64,000 nt of DNA, from contig JAJEKV010000034.1 in assembly GCA_021234155.1 (NCBI GenBank), forward strand, positions 4,023,491-4,087,490. Direction: 5' to 3'. The translations under genes were made by a program, and so were the position numbers. Shown here piece by piece: positions 10,457 to 19,894 of this stretch. Below the pieces are notes generated by a model. That model was given only the letters and a program-made list of their open reading frames with translations, did no database searches and was not told the origin of the DNA. Origin of the DNA: Isoetes taiwanensis. Taxonomy: Eukaryota; Streptophyta; Lycopodiopsida; Isoetales; Isoetaceae. Numbering within the stretch: the stretch's first letter is position 1; every line of letters starts with the position of its first letter.

Positions 10457-10625
10457 ACTTTTTATCGTCCACGAGACCAATCGGTCTATGGGACCCAATA
10501 CAAAAACGCAGCAGGTTTTGATTACTTGCCCGGATTAAAAAACCCCGCCCGAAGGGTTTTCGAAAAACCGTGGCAACAATCAACTGGCGACAAACCGCCC
10601 TAACATATAAAATCTGGCACCCAAA
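10457..10625 (-). repeat. LINE 3' tail, copy C
   Basis: On the minus strand: TTGTTGCCACGGTTTTTCG, then AAAACCCTTCGGGCGGGGTTTT (a hairpin), then GGGTCCCATAGACCGATTGG, TCTCGTGGACGATAAAAA, and directly the GGAAG/CTTCC microsatellite. It is the best-preserved tail and defines the 3' end of the minus-strand LINE at 10457-11440. Confidence 0.85.
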
Positions 10626-11440
10626 TATATCTGTCATGCACCGCACCCGTAGTGCCTAATCAGCGGGCAGCCGGGGGCAAAGGTGACCTCAAGCAGTCCG
10701 GGGCACCTCAATGTATGCACCCGGGGCGCGCATCACTCGGTGTGTTCATCAGCAAATGCAAGGGCAAGTCCGGCCATTTGCTAAGGGCGTGATCCGGCCC
10801 CATCCGACCAACGCCGGCAACTCTGGAAAGTGTGAGACTCATCCTCAATGGCACCCGCTTGACAAAGACCGACAGAAGCCCTGCCTGGGGCGGGGCTCCC
10901 AATCCACACAGCCTGCGATCGAAGCGAAGATGGTGGGCACCCGATGCGGCGAATGGAGGCAATGAGTCCCAGCGGCTTTTCGGGCACTTGGGAGCGCGGT
11001 AGAGGCTGGGCCCCGGGCAACACGGGTTGATGTGCTCCTTGTAATGGGCCATTTTGACCGCTCTAGAGCCGGGGTCCCGAGCTTGCCAAGAAACAAGCGC
11101 CTAGGTACTCCTCGGCAGTCGCCACGACGGCCCAGCCGTACACTAATGCATCTGCTCCTCCCGCGACGCTCCATCGGGCTAACCACCGATCTCTTACCCC
11201 TCCAACAACAAAGCCCTAAGCGGCTGCGGACCCATGGCCACAAAGTAAACCCAGTCTTGAGCCGAAATCACCCATAGTAACCACTTTCTCAAAATAGATG
11301 TGTCCTATCAAAGGGGTGCCAGTACCGGGGGCAAGAATCCGGTTCCCGCAGCCCGAGAACGATAGGGGATCGGCGGTTTCACCCCAAGTGCCAGGCTAAA
11401 ATGCCTTCGTGACCGCCTAAGTCATTCCAGTCGCCAAAGA
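10626..11440 (-). mobile_element. 5'-truncated LINE copy C, ORF2 C-terminal region
   Basis: Reading the minus strand, fragments in different frames include CQAGAIEDESHTFQSC (about 10810-10860). It matches EGAIEDECHTLQNC in the copy at 1052-1207 and the general LINE C-terminal zinc knuckle. Frames are broken and the DNA is markedly GC-richer than its surroundings. Both sides are polypurine DNA, so the copy evidently inserted into a longer polypurine tract. I cannot place the 5' truncation to the base. Confidence 0.6.
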
Positions 11441-11444
11441 GACT

Positions 11445-11722
11445 ACCGGGAAATAGGGAAGGCAAAAAAGAAAGGGGAAAATAGAAAAATGGAAAAGAGG
11501 AAAGCGGGGAGCAAAAAAGTAGGAAAGGAAAACATGAAAAAAAAGGGAAAGAGGAAGGAGATTGAGAAAAAGGGAAGCGTGCAGAAGGGCAAAGGGAAAA
11601 GGAAAAAGTAAGAATAGAATAGAATAGAATAAAAGGAAAAATAAAAAAGAAAGAATGAAAAAAAAATGAAAAAGGGAAAAAAGAAAGAAAAAAAAAGGAA
11701 AAGAGAGGAAAAAGGAAGAACG
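11445..11722. repeat. Polypurine tract, second part
   Basis: This is purine-rich plus strand like 9595-10455, with a short AATAG pentanucleotide run near 11604-11630. It ends where the copia gag reading frame begins. Confidence 0.85.
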
Positions 11723-11822
11723 GCTACGATTGGGCTTCTGTTGCTGGATCTCTTCTTGATGATGTTCAGAAGGAGAACAACCATGATTTATGAAATGCTC
11801 TCATCCAAAATCATGAAAAAAA
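11723..11822 (+). pseudogene. Ty1/copia gag fragment, 5' side of the nest
   Basis: The frame YDWASVAGSLLDDVQKENNHD, a stop, then NALIQNHEKK reads into the sequence that resumes after the LINE at 24421 (THTQIGHLYAEVVNMCWEET). The two halves are joined by the LINE target-site duplication (11806-11822 and 24404-24420). Together they form a copia-type gag segment. No 5' LTR is visible; the polypurine DNA borders it directly. Confidence 0.75.
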
Positions 11823-11887
11823 TCTGGTTTGGATGGAACTAAGCGCATCTAACTCGCGCCTCGGGAGGTGTGCGCTACCCAGCCCTG

Positions 11888-12289
11888 ATGGATGAGGCTT
11901 TACTCGAAGCTGTTCTCCAGGGGCTGGGTTTTGTCATCCCACCCCAAGGCCATGAGGATACTCTTCAAGCCATCGAGGATTTAATTGATCTAGCTAGCTC
12001 TAATCAATCTAGAATAGGTTTCTGTAGGGCAGATTTTGAATTCTTTGATAAGTTTTTTCTCTGCATCCTGTGCTTTGACAGAATTGGCTCCCTCAGAGTG
12101 TCAGCCCACAACTCTCAGCCTTACATTGCTTTGGGTAACAGATTTGAAAGAAACCTCTTCCTTTTAGAGGTCCCCATCGAATTCGGCACCGAACCCCTGT
12201 ACCACTGGGCAGATTTCTTCGATCTTCAGCCAGCAGAATTTTTTGGAGATCTTGGTATTGTGGTCTGGAGGTTTGGGGTGGCTAACTAA
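11888..12289 (+). CDS. LINE accessory ORF (5'-most), unknown function
   Basis: This 133-codon frame starts at ATG 11888, 65 bp from the 5' end of the LINE; the frame is open a little further upstream from a GTG. It encodes an acidic, hydrophobic protein (MDEALLEAVLQGLGFVIPPQ, then HEDTLQAIEDLIDLASS). I recognise no domain. A pyrimidine-rich stretch (12299-12360) and a 350-bp gap follow before the next ORF. Its place inside the LINE, with an uninterrupted frame, suggests it belongs to the element. It may be element-specific or an ORF1-like accessory protein. Confidence 0.5.
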   Translation: MDEALLEAVLQGLGFVIPPQGHEDTLQAIEDLIDLASSNQSRIGFCRADFEFFDKFFLCILCFDRIGSLRVSAHNSQPYIALGNRFERNLFLLEVPIEFGTEPLYHWADFFDLQPAEFFGDLGIVVWRFGVAN

Positions 12290-12644
12290 CCCTGTCGACT
12301 CTTGGTTCCCCTTTCTTTTTTTCTTTTTTTTTCTTTTCTTTTCTATGATTTTCTGGTTTTCTGGTTTTTTCGATTCTGCTGCCTTCTGACGACTGATGGG
12401 ACCCCTCACCCCTGATTAGATCCTAGCAGGGGACTCAGGGTACGAGCTGCCTCTCTTCATTGTCTCAGCAGCTTTCCGTTCCTTTCCAATCATTCTCTCT
12501 TTCCTTTATTCCCTTTTCGGATCTTTCGTTCCCCTCTTTCTTTCTTCTCCCCTCAAAATTCCTTTTCCCCCTCCTTCTCCTTCTTTTTAGTCTGTTCTTG
12601 TCTCTGCCCCCTTCCTCGACCGCATCTCTTCTCTCTGCGTAGCT

Positions 12645-13505
12645 ATGAGAACCAAGGAGTTGACAAACAAACCGGCCACGGGACATTCTTCCTCCTCTGC
12701 TAGAATACCCTATGAGTATAAGGACACTGATCCCATTCTGATCATCCAAAGCTGGGACCAAATCTTTGTTCTGGATGACAAGAAGGATCAAGCTTGGATT
12801 AAGATGAAAGAACTTAAGGCTGCCTTTGACATCATCAGAGAACAACAAGAAGCCGCATCAAATTGCATGGGAATACAAAAAGAAGGGTAGATTATGGTGT
12901 GTAAACTTGAAATGCAAAGGCTTGAAAATCAGTACAAAGAAGGCAAAGCCAATGACCGGGACTTGGCTTGGCAGATGCTTCAAAAAATCCAGGAAATGGA
13001 CATACTTCTGTACCAGCTGATAAGGGTGAAAACAGGGCACTCGAAAGAAGATTGTTGCAGCCTAAAAAATCAGATATTCAGAAGATCGATGACAGAAATG
13101 TTGCAGGCAGCAAAGAATCTAGTAGAAGAACTTGAGGACCTCGGATGGAAATCAAAAGCCTCTTTTCGTTTAGTGAAAGTCTGGGAGGAGGCTGATGATC
13201 ATGTTATAGAGAGCTTCCGGAAAGGATTCAAGAGAAGATTCCCTTCCTTTGCCGCCGAAACTTTGAAAGAGGTGGAGATGGACTACAAAACCTACCAACT
13301 CCCGCTTCACACTCCTACCAAGTGCAAAATTGCTGACAGTAATGGATACTTTCACCCGACGGACTGTGCTAATTGCGACTGCCATAATTGTACCAGCATC
13401 AAGGAGCAAAATTTGGACAAAAATAAAACGAAAGTCTCCAAGCATTCCCTGAAGTCTTCGGTTCCAATCATGGGGAAGTATGACAAAATCAACGGTAACT
13501 CCTAA
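12645..13505 (+). CDS. LINE ORF with internal TAG, Cys-rich C-terminus
   Basis: A single frame begins at ATG 12645 (MRTKELTNKPATGHSSSSAR) and is interrupted only by TAG at 12888-12890. It then continues to 13505. The second part has a helical, charged region (LEMQRLENQYKEGKANDRD) that could form a coiled coil. It ends with a Cys/His cluster, CKIADSNGYFHPTDCANC plus DCHNC, likely metal-binding. It overlaps the start of ORF1 (13480) by 26 nt in a different frame. The TAG may be a disabling mutation or a readthrough site; sequence alone cannot decide. Confidence 0.55.
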
Positions 13506-14364
13506 GAACACTTTACTCAATTCTTTGAATTCTGTTAATGTTGCCACTGATCCAGGGAATTTAGAAACAGTAACCAATAAAGAGGAAGGCATTCTTGACC
13601 TATGTGATATTGCTGATAACTCGGCCAAGGTCAGATATACCAATCATGGGATTCTGGCCCACTTCCCCCAAAATTGCCCTTCCTTAAGCACTGTGAAATA
13701 CTGGATTACCAAAACTCTTCTAGTTCCTATTCTTTCTATCCTCAAGCTGGATAATAAGACTTTTCAAATTATTTATAAAGAAGAGAGGAGTGTCCCTCAA
13801 ATTCTCATCAGAAAGATCTCTATTATCTCAGGATATCCAGTCTACATTATGAAATGGGATCCTTTCTATATTCCAGGGGATTTCTCCACAATTGCTACTA
13901 CCACTTGGATCTCCTGCACAAATTTGCCTATGGGTTGCTGGACTGTCTCCCATCTTAGAACCATTGCTAGTAGCTTAGGGGAGATCATTCAAATCTCAAT
14001 CCCTCAGACCAGTTTCCCCTCTGTCTGCATCCAGAAAAAGATCTATTCTAACTGGGAGGACAACATTCCATGCAAAATCCCTAACAGAGGGATTTTTAAT
14101 CTTAATATTTCCTACTCTAAGATGCCTCTGGCCAAGTTCTCTCCTCCTAAAGAAAATAAGGAGACAAAGATGCAAAAAGAGGTGGAAACAAATCAGGGCA
14201 GACAGGTTTGGAGACCTAAATCCAAGACCATGGAGAATAATCACATCAACAAGGCTGATTGTATCATCAGCAAAGAGGTTACTCGGGAAGAAGCCCACCA
14301 AACCAAGGTGGAATATAATGTTTGTAAAGATCACCATGGTATGTTTTTTCCTGATAGAGGCATT
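13480..14364 (+). CDS. LINE ORF1, 5' part, DUF4283-like
   Basis: The frame starts at ATG 13480 and runs open to the insertion point at 14360-14364. The segment from VKYWITKTLLVP to LRTIASSLGEIIQISIP, with YPVYIMKWDPFYIPGD and TTWISCTNLPMGCW, has the layout of the DUF4283 domain. In plant L1-type LINEs that domain acts as the ORF1 nucleic-acid-binding module. A basic, low-complexity region follows (KENKETKMQKEVETNQGRQ). Without the nested element the frame continues uninterrupted at 19895 into the C-terminal part (to 20196), giving one long ORF1. As it stands, translation enters the inserted element and stops at 14424. Confidence 0.75.
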
Positions 14365-14398
14365 CCTAGGATGGGTCCTAAGACACAACAAGTGGCCG
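14360..14398 (-). repeat. Split direct repeat B2 (terminal)
   Basis: 39 bp beginning GCATTCCTAGGATGGG and ending CAAGTGGCCG on the plus strand. It matches B1 (15071-15110) except for one extra G in B1. It forms the outer end of the tyrosine-recombinase element next to LINE ORF1. Confidence 0.9.
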
Positions 14399-14941
14399 AA
14401 GAAGTGAAGTGGTGTTCTCATTGAGCTTTGTAAAAACACTGAGTACAAATGGATCCCTCACTAGGGATAGATAAATTGAAAAAATGAACTCTAAATGCTC
14501 CGAAACTAGACAATCATCGAGAGCATGATGAAAAACTGAAGACTATAACACAAAAGAAGACGATATCAATGGAAGACGATCTATGCCCAACGTCCCAGGA
14601 ACAAGTACCCCTGCGTCCGGCTTGTGCACTGCGAGCCCTGCCACCTGAAAAAAGGGACCTGGACAACATAACCCGTTAGATCGTCGGAAATGAAACCAGG
14701 ACTGCTGCCAGATATGATGGAAAGACAACCCGGAGGCCGCAGGGCCACGCCGAGAGAATAGCACGGGTCGACCAACCCAGCAACGAAGAAGACAAAAGCC
14801 AAATGAGAGAAAAACCGGTTGGTAAAATGCCCTGAGGCGCATAAAGGCCACGCCGAGAGTGAATAAAGAGACCAAACAAACCGTCAAGTCATGTAAAACC
14901 GACTAAGAGGGAGGGGGGGGAAACCGTAGAGGCTTAATCAG
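14399..14941. other. Segment between repeats A2 and B2 of the tyrosine-recombinase element
   Basis: About 540 bp lies between the A2 and B2 repeats. Minus-strand open frames here (14543-14887) show no recognisable domain. It has no obvious similarity to the gag or recombinase ends. In simpler family members A2 and B2 adjoin, so this may be an insertion or a 3' untranslated region. Confidence 0.5.
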
Positions 14942-15070
14942 AAGATAGGAGAAAAAGCCCAAGGAGAACGCCGATAACCAAAGAAAAGGAAAAATGGGCT
15001 ATAAAAAGGGGAAGGAGTTGAGGTGCCCCCATCCAGGAATGGCGGTTCTATTGCTAGCTAATAGAATCAA
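14942..15070 (-). repeat. Split direct repeat A2
   Basis: About 129 bp matching A1 at 19761-19894 over its full length. Shared blocks are AAGATAGGAGAAAA, CCAAGGAGAACGCCGATAAC, AATGGGCTATAAAAAGGGGA and GGAATGGCGGTTCTATTGCT. It ends in a degenerate version of the terminal palindrome (15043-15068) and joins B1 at GCATT (15071). The similarity may extend about 20 bp further in (to about 14920 / 19740). Confidence 0.9.
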
Positions 15071-15110
15071 GCATTCCTAGGGATGGGTCCTAAGACACAA
15101 CAAGTGGCCG
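15071..15110 (-). repeat. Split direct repeat B1
   Basis: 40 bp, GCATTCCTAGGGATGGG to CAAGTGGCCG, matching B2 at 14360-14398. It directly follows the end of the recombinase reading frame and abuts A2, as expected for the internal B1-A2 junction. Confidence 0.9.
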
Positions 15111-15114
15111 ATAG

Positions 15115-16150
15115 AAGAGGAACCTACCTCAAAGACCCGTGGCGCGACACAATGAGACGCCCCCGAACGCTGGGAAGAGGAGGAGGCGAGCCAACGCCCA
15201 TGGGAACGCGACAATGTCCGGCGGGACTAAGAAGCAAAGAATATGGTGCGGTGGCGCCCTACCGGCCCCAATGGGTGCCAAACGCTCGAGGCTCCAAGCC
15301 GATCAAACGCAAAGACTCAAACCACCAGGAGCGGGCAGCGGCATATGACAACGGGCGAGAGGAAGCTAAGGAGGAGCGAAAAAGCGGACCACCTGACGGT
15401 GGATCAACGGTGCGAAAACCACGTGCATAATAAACGCTGCGAAAAGAACATCACCGCATTGTGAGGGAGAAAAGGTGCGAAAGCAATGAGGACTTCCCCG
15501 ACCGGGTAAAGAAGCCTTGGTCGCGACTTGATTTTGGATAACCAACCGGACATGATCGGAAAAAAAATGAAAGATCGCGCCAATTCAGATGCAAGGCCTC
15601 AGAGATACGAAGGAAACCAGCAAAGCAGATGGTGACAAGGCATGCTTTCATAATACCACCAATGGGCTTGTGGACGGGCAAGTAATCGAAATGACTTTGG
15701 CTTAACGTGGGCCGCAGTCAATGGTAGACGCACCTGTGATGGGCTATGGACACGTGGGGCCGCTTGACGAACTAGGGTAGGAAGGGGCGCAGAGCAAGGA
15801 GACGGGAAGTTGACCAAGCCATGAAAAAAGGCGATAGCAGCAGACGCGATACCTATGGAATTAGGACTGCGACGAGCAGATACCAACGAGGAAAAAAACG
15901 CGGCGACATGAAGGGAGGAAGCAGGTAGTGCTGCAACCTGCTGGGAGCTGCACCAATGACGAAAAGATAGCCAGGCGGAGGAATAACTGAGCAATGTAGA
16001 CGATGCATGGACCGAGGACGTATACACCAATGCTGAGGCAAAGAAGGGCAAAGAGGGATCGTCGAAGAAAGGTAAGATATCTGGAAAAACAGGACAAAAA
16101 ACACAATAGTCAAAAAACCTAAAACAAGTCTCAACAATCAACCAATGCAA
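15115..16150 (-). pseudogene. Tyrosine recombinase (integrase) domain of the DIRS-like element
   Basis: The minus strand encodes a core-binding-like region (TLLSYSSAWLSFRHWC, then LPASSLHVAAFFSSL and SIGIASAAIAFFHGL). After a frameshift near 15640-15660 comes KACLVTICFAGFLRISEALHLNWRDL, whose FLRISEA holds the catalytic arginine I box. A lysine-containing beta segment (VGYPKSSRDQ) follows. Further on, FGTHWGR-stop-GAT matches the HxxR GGAT box but carries a stop, and HGRW follows in another frame. I could not find the nucleophilic tyrosine. The domain replaces a DDE integrase and would integrate circular cDNA by site-specific recombination. This copy is broken. Confidence 0.85.
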
Positions 16151-16499
16151 CCAACCTCTAAATTATCAAAATATATAACCTAGAACTAAACAAACCAAAA
16201 ACTCACTAGATGCAAAACCAAGAAACATCTATTCAATGGAAAAATTACAACGTAAGGCAAATAATGCGCATGCCGCAGAGCCACGATCGCAGAAGAGAGT
16301 GAAGGGAATAAGGCATGTGTGAATTCATGAAAGAAAACTGCATCGCGAACAAAGGGCTGCCAAGACGAGGAATCGACAAAGAAGCAACGGCCACCAAGGT
16401 GCGTGCGGCCAAGCAAAACAATTAGTGTAAGCCGTGCTCGCAAAGACGGGCGCGGTGCAACACTTCGAATCAAGGCAAAGCGGAGGAAAGCAAGGTTAT

Positions 16500-17160
16500 T
16501 GAACAAATGCCAATCATAAGATAGCGATCGGGGCAATCCGGTGAGGGTAACAATCCTTAGTATTGAAAACCGGCAAGGCATTAGAAGGGCTAGCAAAACG
16601 ATCCACATGATGAGGGCCCCAAGAGAGATGAAAACAGAGGGAGATAAGGAAAACTCATCAAAGGCCCGGATCTTGAAAGATAATCAGCCCACTCATTCTC
16701 CAATCGTGGAACCCATACCGCTCCAATTGAATATGATAATCGATAGCAAAAAATTAGTACTTCTAGAAGCAAAAAAATGAAGTGTCGGAGATCGTGAACC
16801 GCCACTCTGTAATAGAAAAAACACATTCTGGTTATCCCCGCGAAGCTATGACGCGGATGCGCCCGAACGGAGCACACCGCCACAAGATCCGAAAAGAGCA
16901 AAGAGTTCATGCCAAGTGGAAGATTGGAGGCGATCATCCGCAGAGAAAACACGTAGAAGGAGAGAAGCCGAGAACCGGGGCGTGAAAAGCCGGCCGCCCC
17001 ATCCCTCATCGCTAGCATCAAAACCCAAGGTAGATTTGAGCACGTGGGGGCCAAACAGGGCTCTGTCGAAAATGACGGATAACAATCTCCCAAAAGCTGG
17101 ATTTCCCCGTGACGCAAGAGGGGACAAGCAGGAGAGGAGTATCCCAAAGGTCGAGATCAC
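16500..17160 (-). pseudogene. RNase H domain of the DIRS-like element
   Basis: The minus strand carries LGFDASDEGWGGRLF (first RNase H acidic block), SSTWHELFAL (second acidic block) and, in another frame, VWVPRLENEWADYLSRSG (the H..N..AD.LSR block). LGPHHVDRFASPSNALPVFN follows, the linker typically found after RNase H in DIRS- and caulimovirus-like polyproteins. The domain would degrade the RNA strand during reverse transcription. Blocks lie in different frames, so the copy is degenerate. No methyltransferase domain is seen between it and the recombinase. Confidence 0.85.
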
Positions 17161-17299
17161 GAATCTAATGGAGGCCCCAAGTTAAGGCAAAAGACACAAA
17201 TGGCCCAGACTAGGTGCGTAGACCGGATAAAACCAAGAAACCGAGCAACATGGCGAGGGTGACATAATCGAGGCTAACAGGGTAGAACAAAGAGACAAA

Positions 17300-17900
17300 A
17301 CCCGCCTCCTTTTAGCCCGAGAAATGCGAAAAGAAACCCTCCCGTGCATCAATTATGAAGCCTAAAAAGATTGTGCGGTGGTGAGAGATGAAAACGACAC
17401 TTTTTCCATGCCAAGAGAAAACCAAATTCTGCCGCAGCTTCAAGAATGACGCCGAACTGGAGAGACTCGTGAAGGGACCGCAAAGAAACAAAATATCATC
17501 GACATAGGCAAACAACGAATACCCCGACCTTGCCAAAACCGAACTAACTGCCTAACTAATTTGGTAAAGACAAAGGAGCGTAAGCAAGACCAAAGGGGAG
17601 GACATTAAAGACGAAAACGACCCTCGAGCTCAAAACCCAAAAAGTGCGGTGAGGAGGCCAAATAGAGACATGGTGATAAACTGCATCTTAAGGTCGACCG
17701 CAAAGAGAAAATCATTAGGCGCATATAAATGTGAAAGCAAACAAGAGACTCATATCGTAAGGAAGGGACCGCCAAGAAAGAGTTCAAACATCGTGAAGTC
17801 AAGGATAAGGCGAAACTTGTTCATGCCTTTGGGGACAACGCCTAAGGGGAGCAAAAGAAAGGGCAGGAGAGAACAGGGACGCTGCACCAGACGCTAAAAG
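17300..17900 (-). pseudogene. Reverse transcriptase of the DIRS-like element
   Basis: In minus-strand order: FAVDLKMQFITMS (motif A, catalytic Asp), HFLGFELEGRFRLFNVLPFGL (substrate and motif B region, across frames), SLFAYVDDILFLCG (motif C, YVDD) and TIFLGFIIDAREGFF (motif E-like). These are the hallmarks of the DIRS/gypsy-like RT clade and unlike the FADD RT of the surrounding LINE. Several frame changes and stops show decay. Confidence 0.88.
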
Positions 17901-18538
17901 ATCGAGACGGCCGAAATGTAAAAGTCCATGTGGGCGCATAAAGAAGAGTGATTTCAGCGGAAAAAGCAAATGATGGACGAAAGATGACCAAGGAAGGCGA
18001 CAACCAAACCGATCCAATGCAAAACCTCCGCCGCGGAGGAAATGTATAGATCGCCGTAAAGAAAAGCTGGCCCGAGGCGACGAGGACCACGCCGTAAGCC
18101 AAATCGCCGCCAGGGAGGGGTCATGCCAAGATGAGGGATGACGAGGTGATCGGAGCACATTCTGAAAACCGGTACAAACCCGCAAGTTATGTTGCCAAAA
18201 GAAAACACAACCAAGTTAGTCGAGTGGATAACCGTGGACAAGACAAAAAACCCCAAAGCTAACACAAAACACAATGGTCACAACAAAGCATAAATCCAAA
18301 AGAAACTAGACGACAAACATCCAAACTACAATGCTGAGTAAGACAATTAACATCCTACTATACTTAACAAACCGAAACCATCTAATTGTAAGCAAAAAAC
18401 TCAACATTTCCAAGAAAAAATTAGACAAGAAAAAACAACCACAGCCGATAGCACATAACTTAATTCACTCAAGTCTATATCACACGAAAAAATAACAATA
18501 CTGAAAAAAGGACAAACTTTTTTATTAATGTCGAGAAT

Positions 18539-19656
18539 CTATGACAACAGGGGGAAAATATGCAAGGGCAAACTAAGATTCAAGGGCCGGGACGAGGAAA
18601 AAAAACGGCCGGGCCGCACCAAAGGACCCGGGGGTGGAACCAAAGGTGGGAGAGGAGCAACAGGAGAGCCCGTGTTGGGGCGAGAATGGCACGTTTCAAT
18701 GCGATGGCCCAGGCGCCCACAAAAGGTGCAAAATGGCCGGGACCCCGACCGAGATGAGGAAAAAGGGGGTTGAGGTGTGGCAAAGAAGGTGGAGCCAGAG
18801 GGCGAGGCAGTGGATCTAGAAGCAGGAGGGCGCCGATCACGATGCATTTGCCGAGCTAGTTTTAATTTCTTAGAATCATCAGCAGTCAGGGCAGGGCCTG
18901 TGTGGTCATCAAAATCCAAGGCGACATCATAGCCCTCGCGATCAGCAATAATCAAGAACTTCATCCTCTGCAAAGTGGCAGCCTTACCTTCTTCGACAAT
19001 CTGGAGGACAGCATCGGGCACTCGAGGAGACAAGGCAATCAAACGAGCATGGAGCTCCCGGAATCTGGACTCTGTGGTACACAGGAACTCGTACTGGTGG
19101 CGTGATGACTCTCTCTTAAAGCTGGGAACTGATCGTGAAGAGCGTTCTCAAACTTCTTGGCGCAACACCTCGATCTGCTCATGAACATTAGTGTTAGACG
19201 TGAGTGTCGATGAAGACTCCGGATCTCGTACCCATCTATGAATCGGCGGGTTTGCAAAAGCTGAGGCACCATATCCACGGACTGAGAGGAGGGAACCGCA
19301 GAACTAGCAGTCGGCAAAGAGTGGCTCAACCCCACAGCGGGACCCGCAGAGGCAAAGGAAAAAACAGGGGGCGGCACAGAAGAAAATGACACAGAGGAGA
19401 TAGCTCGAGAAGGACCAAATTCCGAGCCAGAGGAGAAGCGAATGCCGCGGCATCCGATGGTGGAAAAACTGGATTGACAGCTCAAGAGAAACCGCGGGTA
19501 TGCAAAGCGGACACCGTGAGGCAATAGAAAAACTCCGCTGGTGCGGGCACGCGCGCGCCAGGTGGGGTGGATGGGGCAGTGCTTGCCGCGGACCGGTTTA
19601 GCCCTCCGAGCCCGCAAAGAAACCTGAGAGGTGCTAGGAATGTCTTGATCTGCCAT
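18539..19656 (-). pseudogene. Gag-like protein with CCHC zinc knuckle, DIRS-like element
   Basis: The likely start is ATG at 19656 (MADQDIPSTSQVSLRARRAK), just inside repeat A1. A Ser/Pro-rich N-terminal part runs to about 19110. A shift of frame is needed to reach ESRFRELHARLIALSPRVPD, DAVLQIVEEGKAATLQRMKF and DVALDFDDHTGPALTADD. The C-terminal region holds a retroviral-type zinc knuckle, FCTFCGRLGHRIETC (CX2CX4HX4C), then Pro-rich sequence. The role is RNA binding and packaging. The upstream open frame continues through A1 but is not needed. It is frameshifted and so probably inactive. Confidence 0.75.
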
Positions 19657-19760
19657 ATCGTGAAAATGTCTTGAACAAGCTTTCTTGGGTAGGCACGTAG
19701 GCGGTAGGCACACAGTGGAGCTCTTCAGGTACGAGTAGGAAACCAGGTAGAGGCGACTGT

Positions 19761-19894
19761 AAGATAGGAGAAAAGCCCAAGGAGAACGCCGATAACCAAA
19801 GAAAAGGAAAAATGGGCTATAAAAAGGGGAAGGAGCTGAGGTGGCGTCCCCATCCAAGGAATGGCGGTTCTATTGCTAGCGCAATAGAACCGAA
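19761..19894 (-). repeat. Split direct repeat A1 (terminal) with recombinase-site-like palindrome
   Basis: 134 bp matching A2 (14942-15070). Its outer part is a palindrome at 19865-19892: 12-bp arms CGGTTCTATTGC / GCAATAGAACCG around TAGC. GCATT at 19895-19899 marks the junction with LINE ORF1. A TATAAAAAGGGG block in A is oriented on the plus strand. Confidence 0.92.

Larger units (their letters stand above)
14360..19894 (-). mobile_element. Tyrosine-recombinase retrotransposon (DIRS order, Ngaro/PAT-like), 5,535 bp
   Basis: Reading the minus strand, the order is terminal repeat A1 (19894-19761), gag with a CCHC knuckle, RT with YVDD, RNase H with a DASDEGWGG block, tyrosine recombinase, repeat B1 (15110-15071), repeat A2 (15070-14942), about 540 bp, and repeat B2 (14398-14360). 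This A1-ORFs-B1-A2-B2 layout is the split direct repeat arrangement of Ngaro/PAT-type elements. There is no target-site duplication and no DDE integrase. The only shared sequence at the junctions is GCATT. No N6-adenine methyltransferase domain fits between RNase H and recombinase, which favours a Ngaro-like subtype. ORFs carry frameshifts and stops, so this copy is probably inactive. Confidence 0.9.

Noticed and set aside
9518-10646. Long open frames of 180-366 codons on both strands
   Set aside because: They arise from the polypurine/polypyrimidine tract: only Lys/Arg/Glu/Gly or Phe/Ser/Pro/Leu, with several frames open at once and no domains.
14543-14887. Minus-strand ORF in the A2-B2 interval as an extra gene of the YR element
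   Set aside because: No domain, several overlapping frames, and no counterpart in known family members.
16186-16608. Possible DAM-type methyltransferase between RNase H and recombinase
   Set aside because: The interval is taken up by the post-RNase H linker (HHVDRFAS...) and shows no methyltransferase motif such as DPPY.
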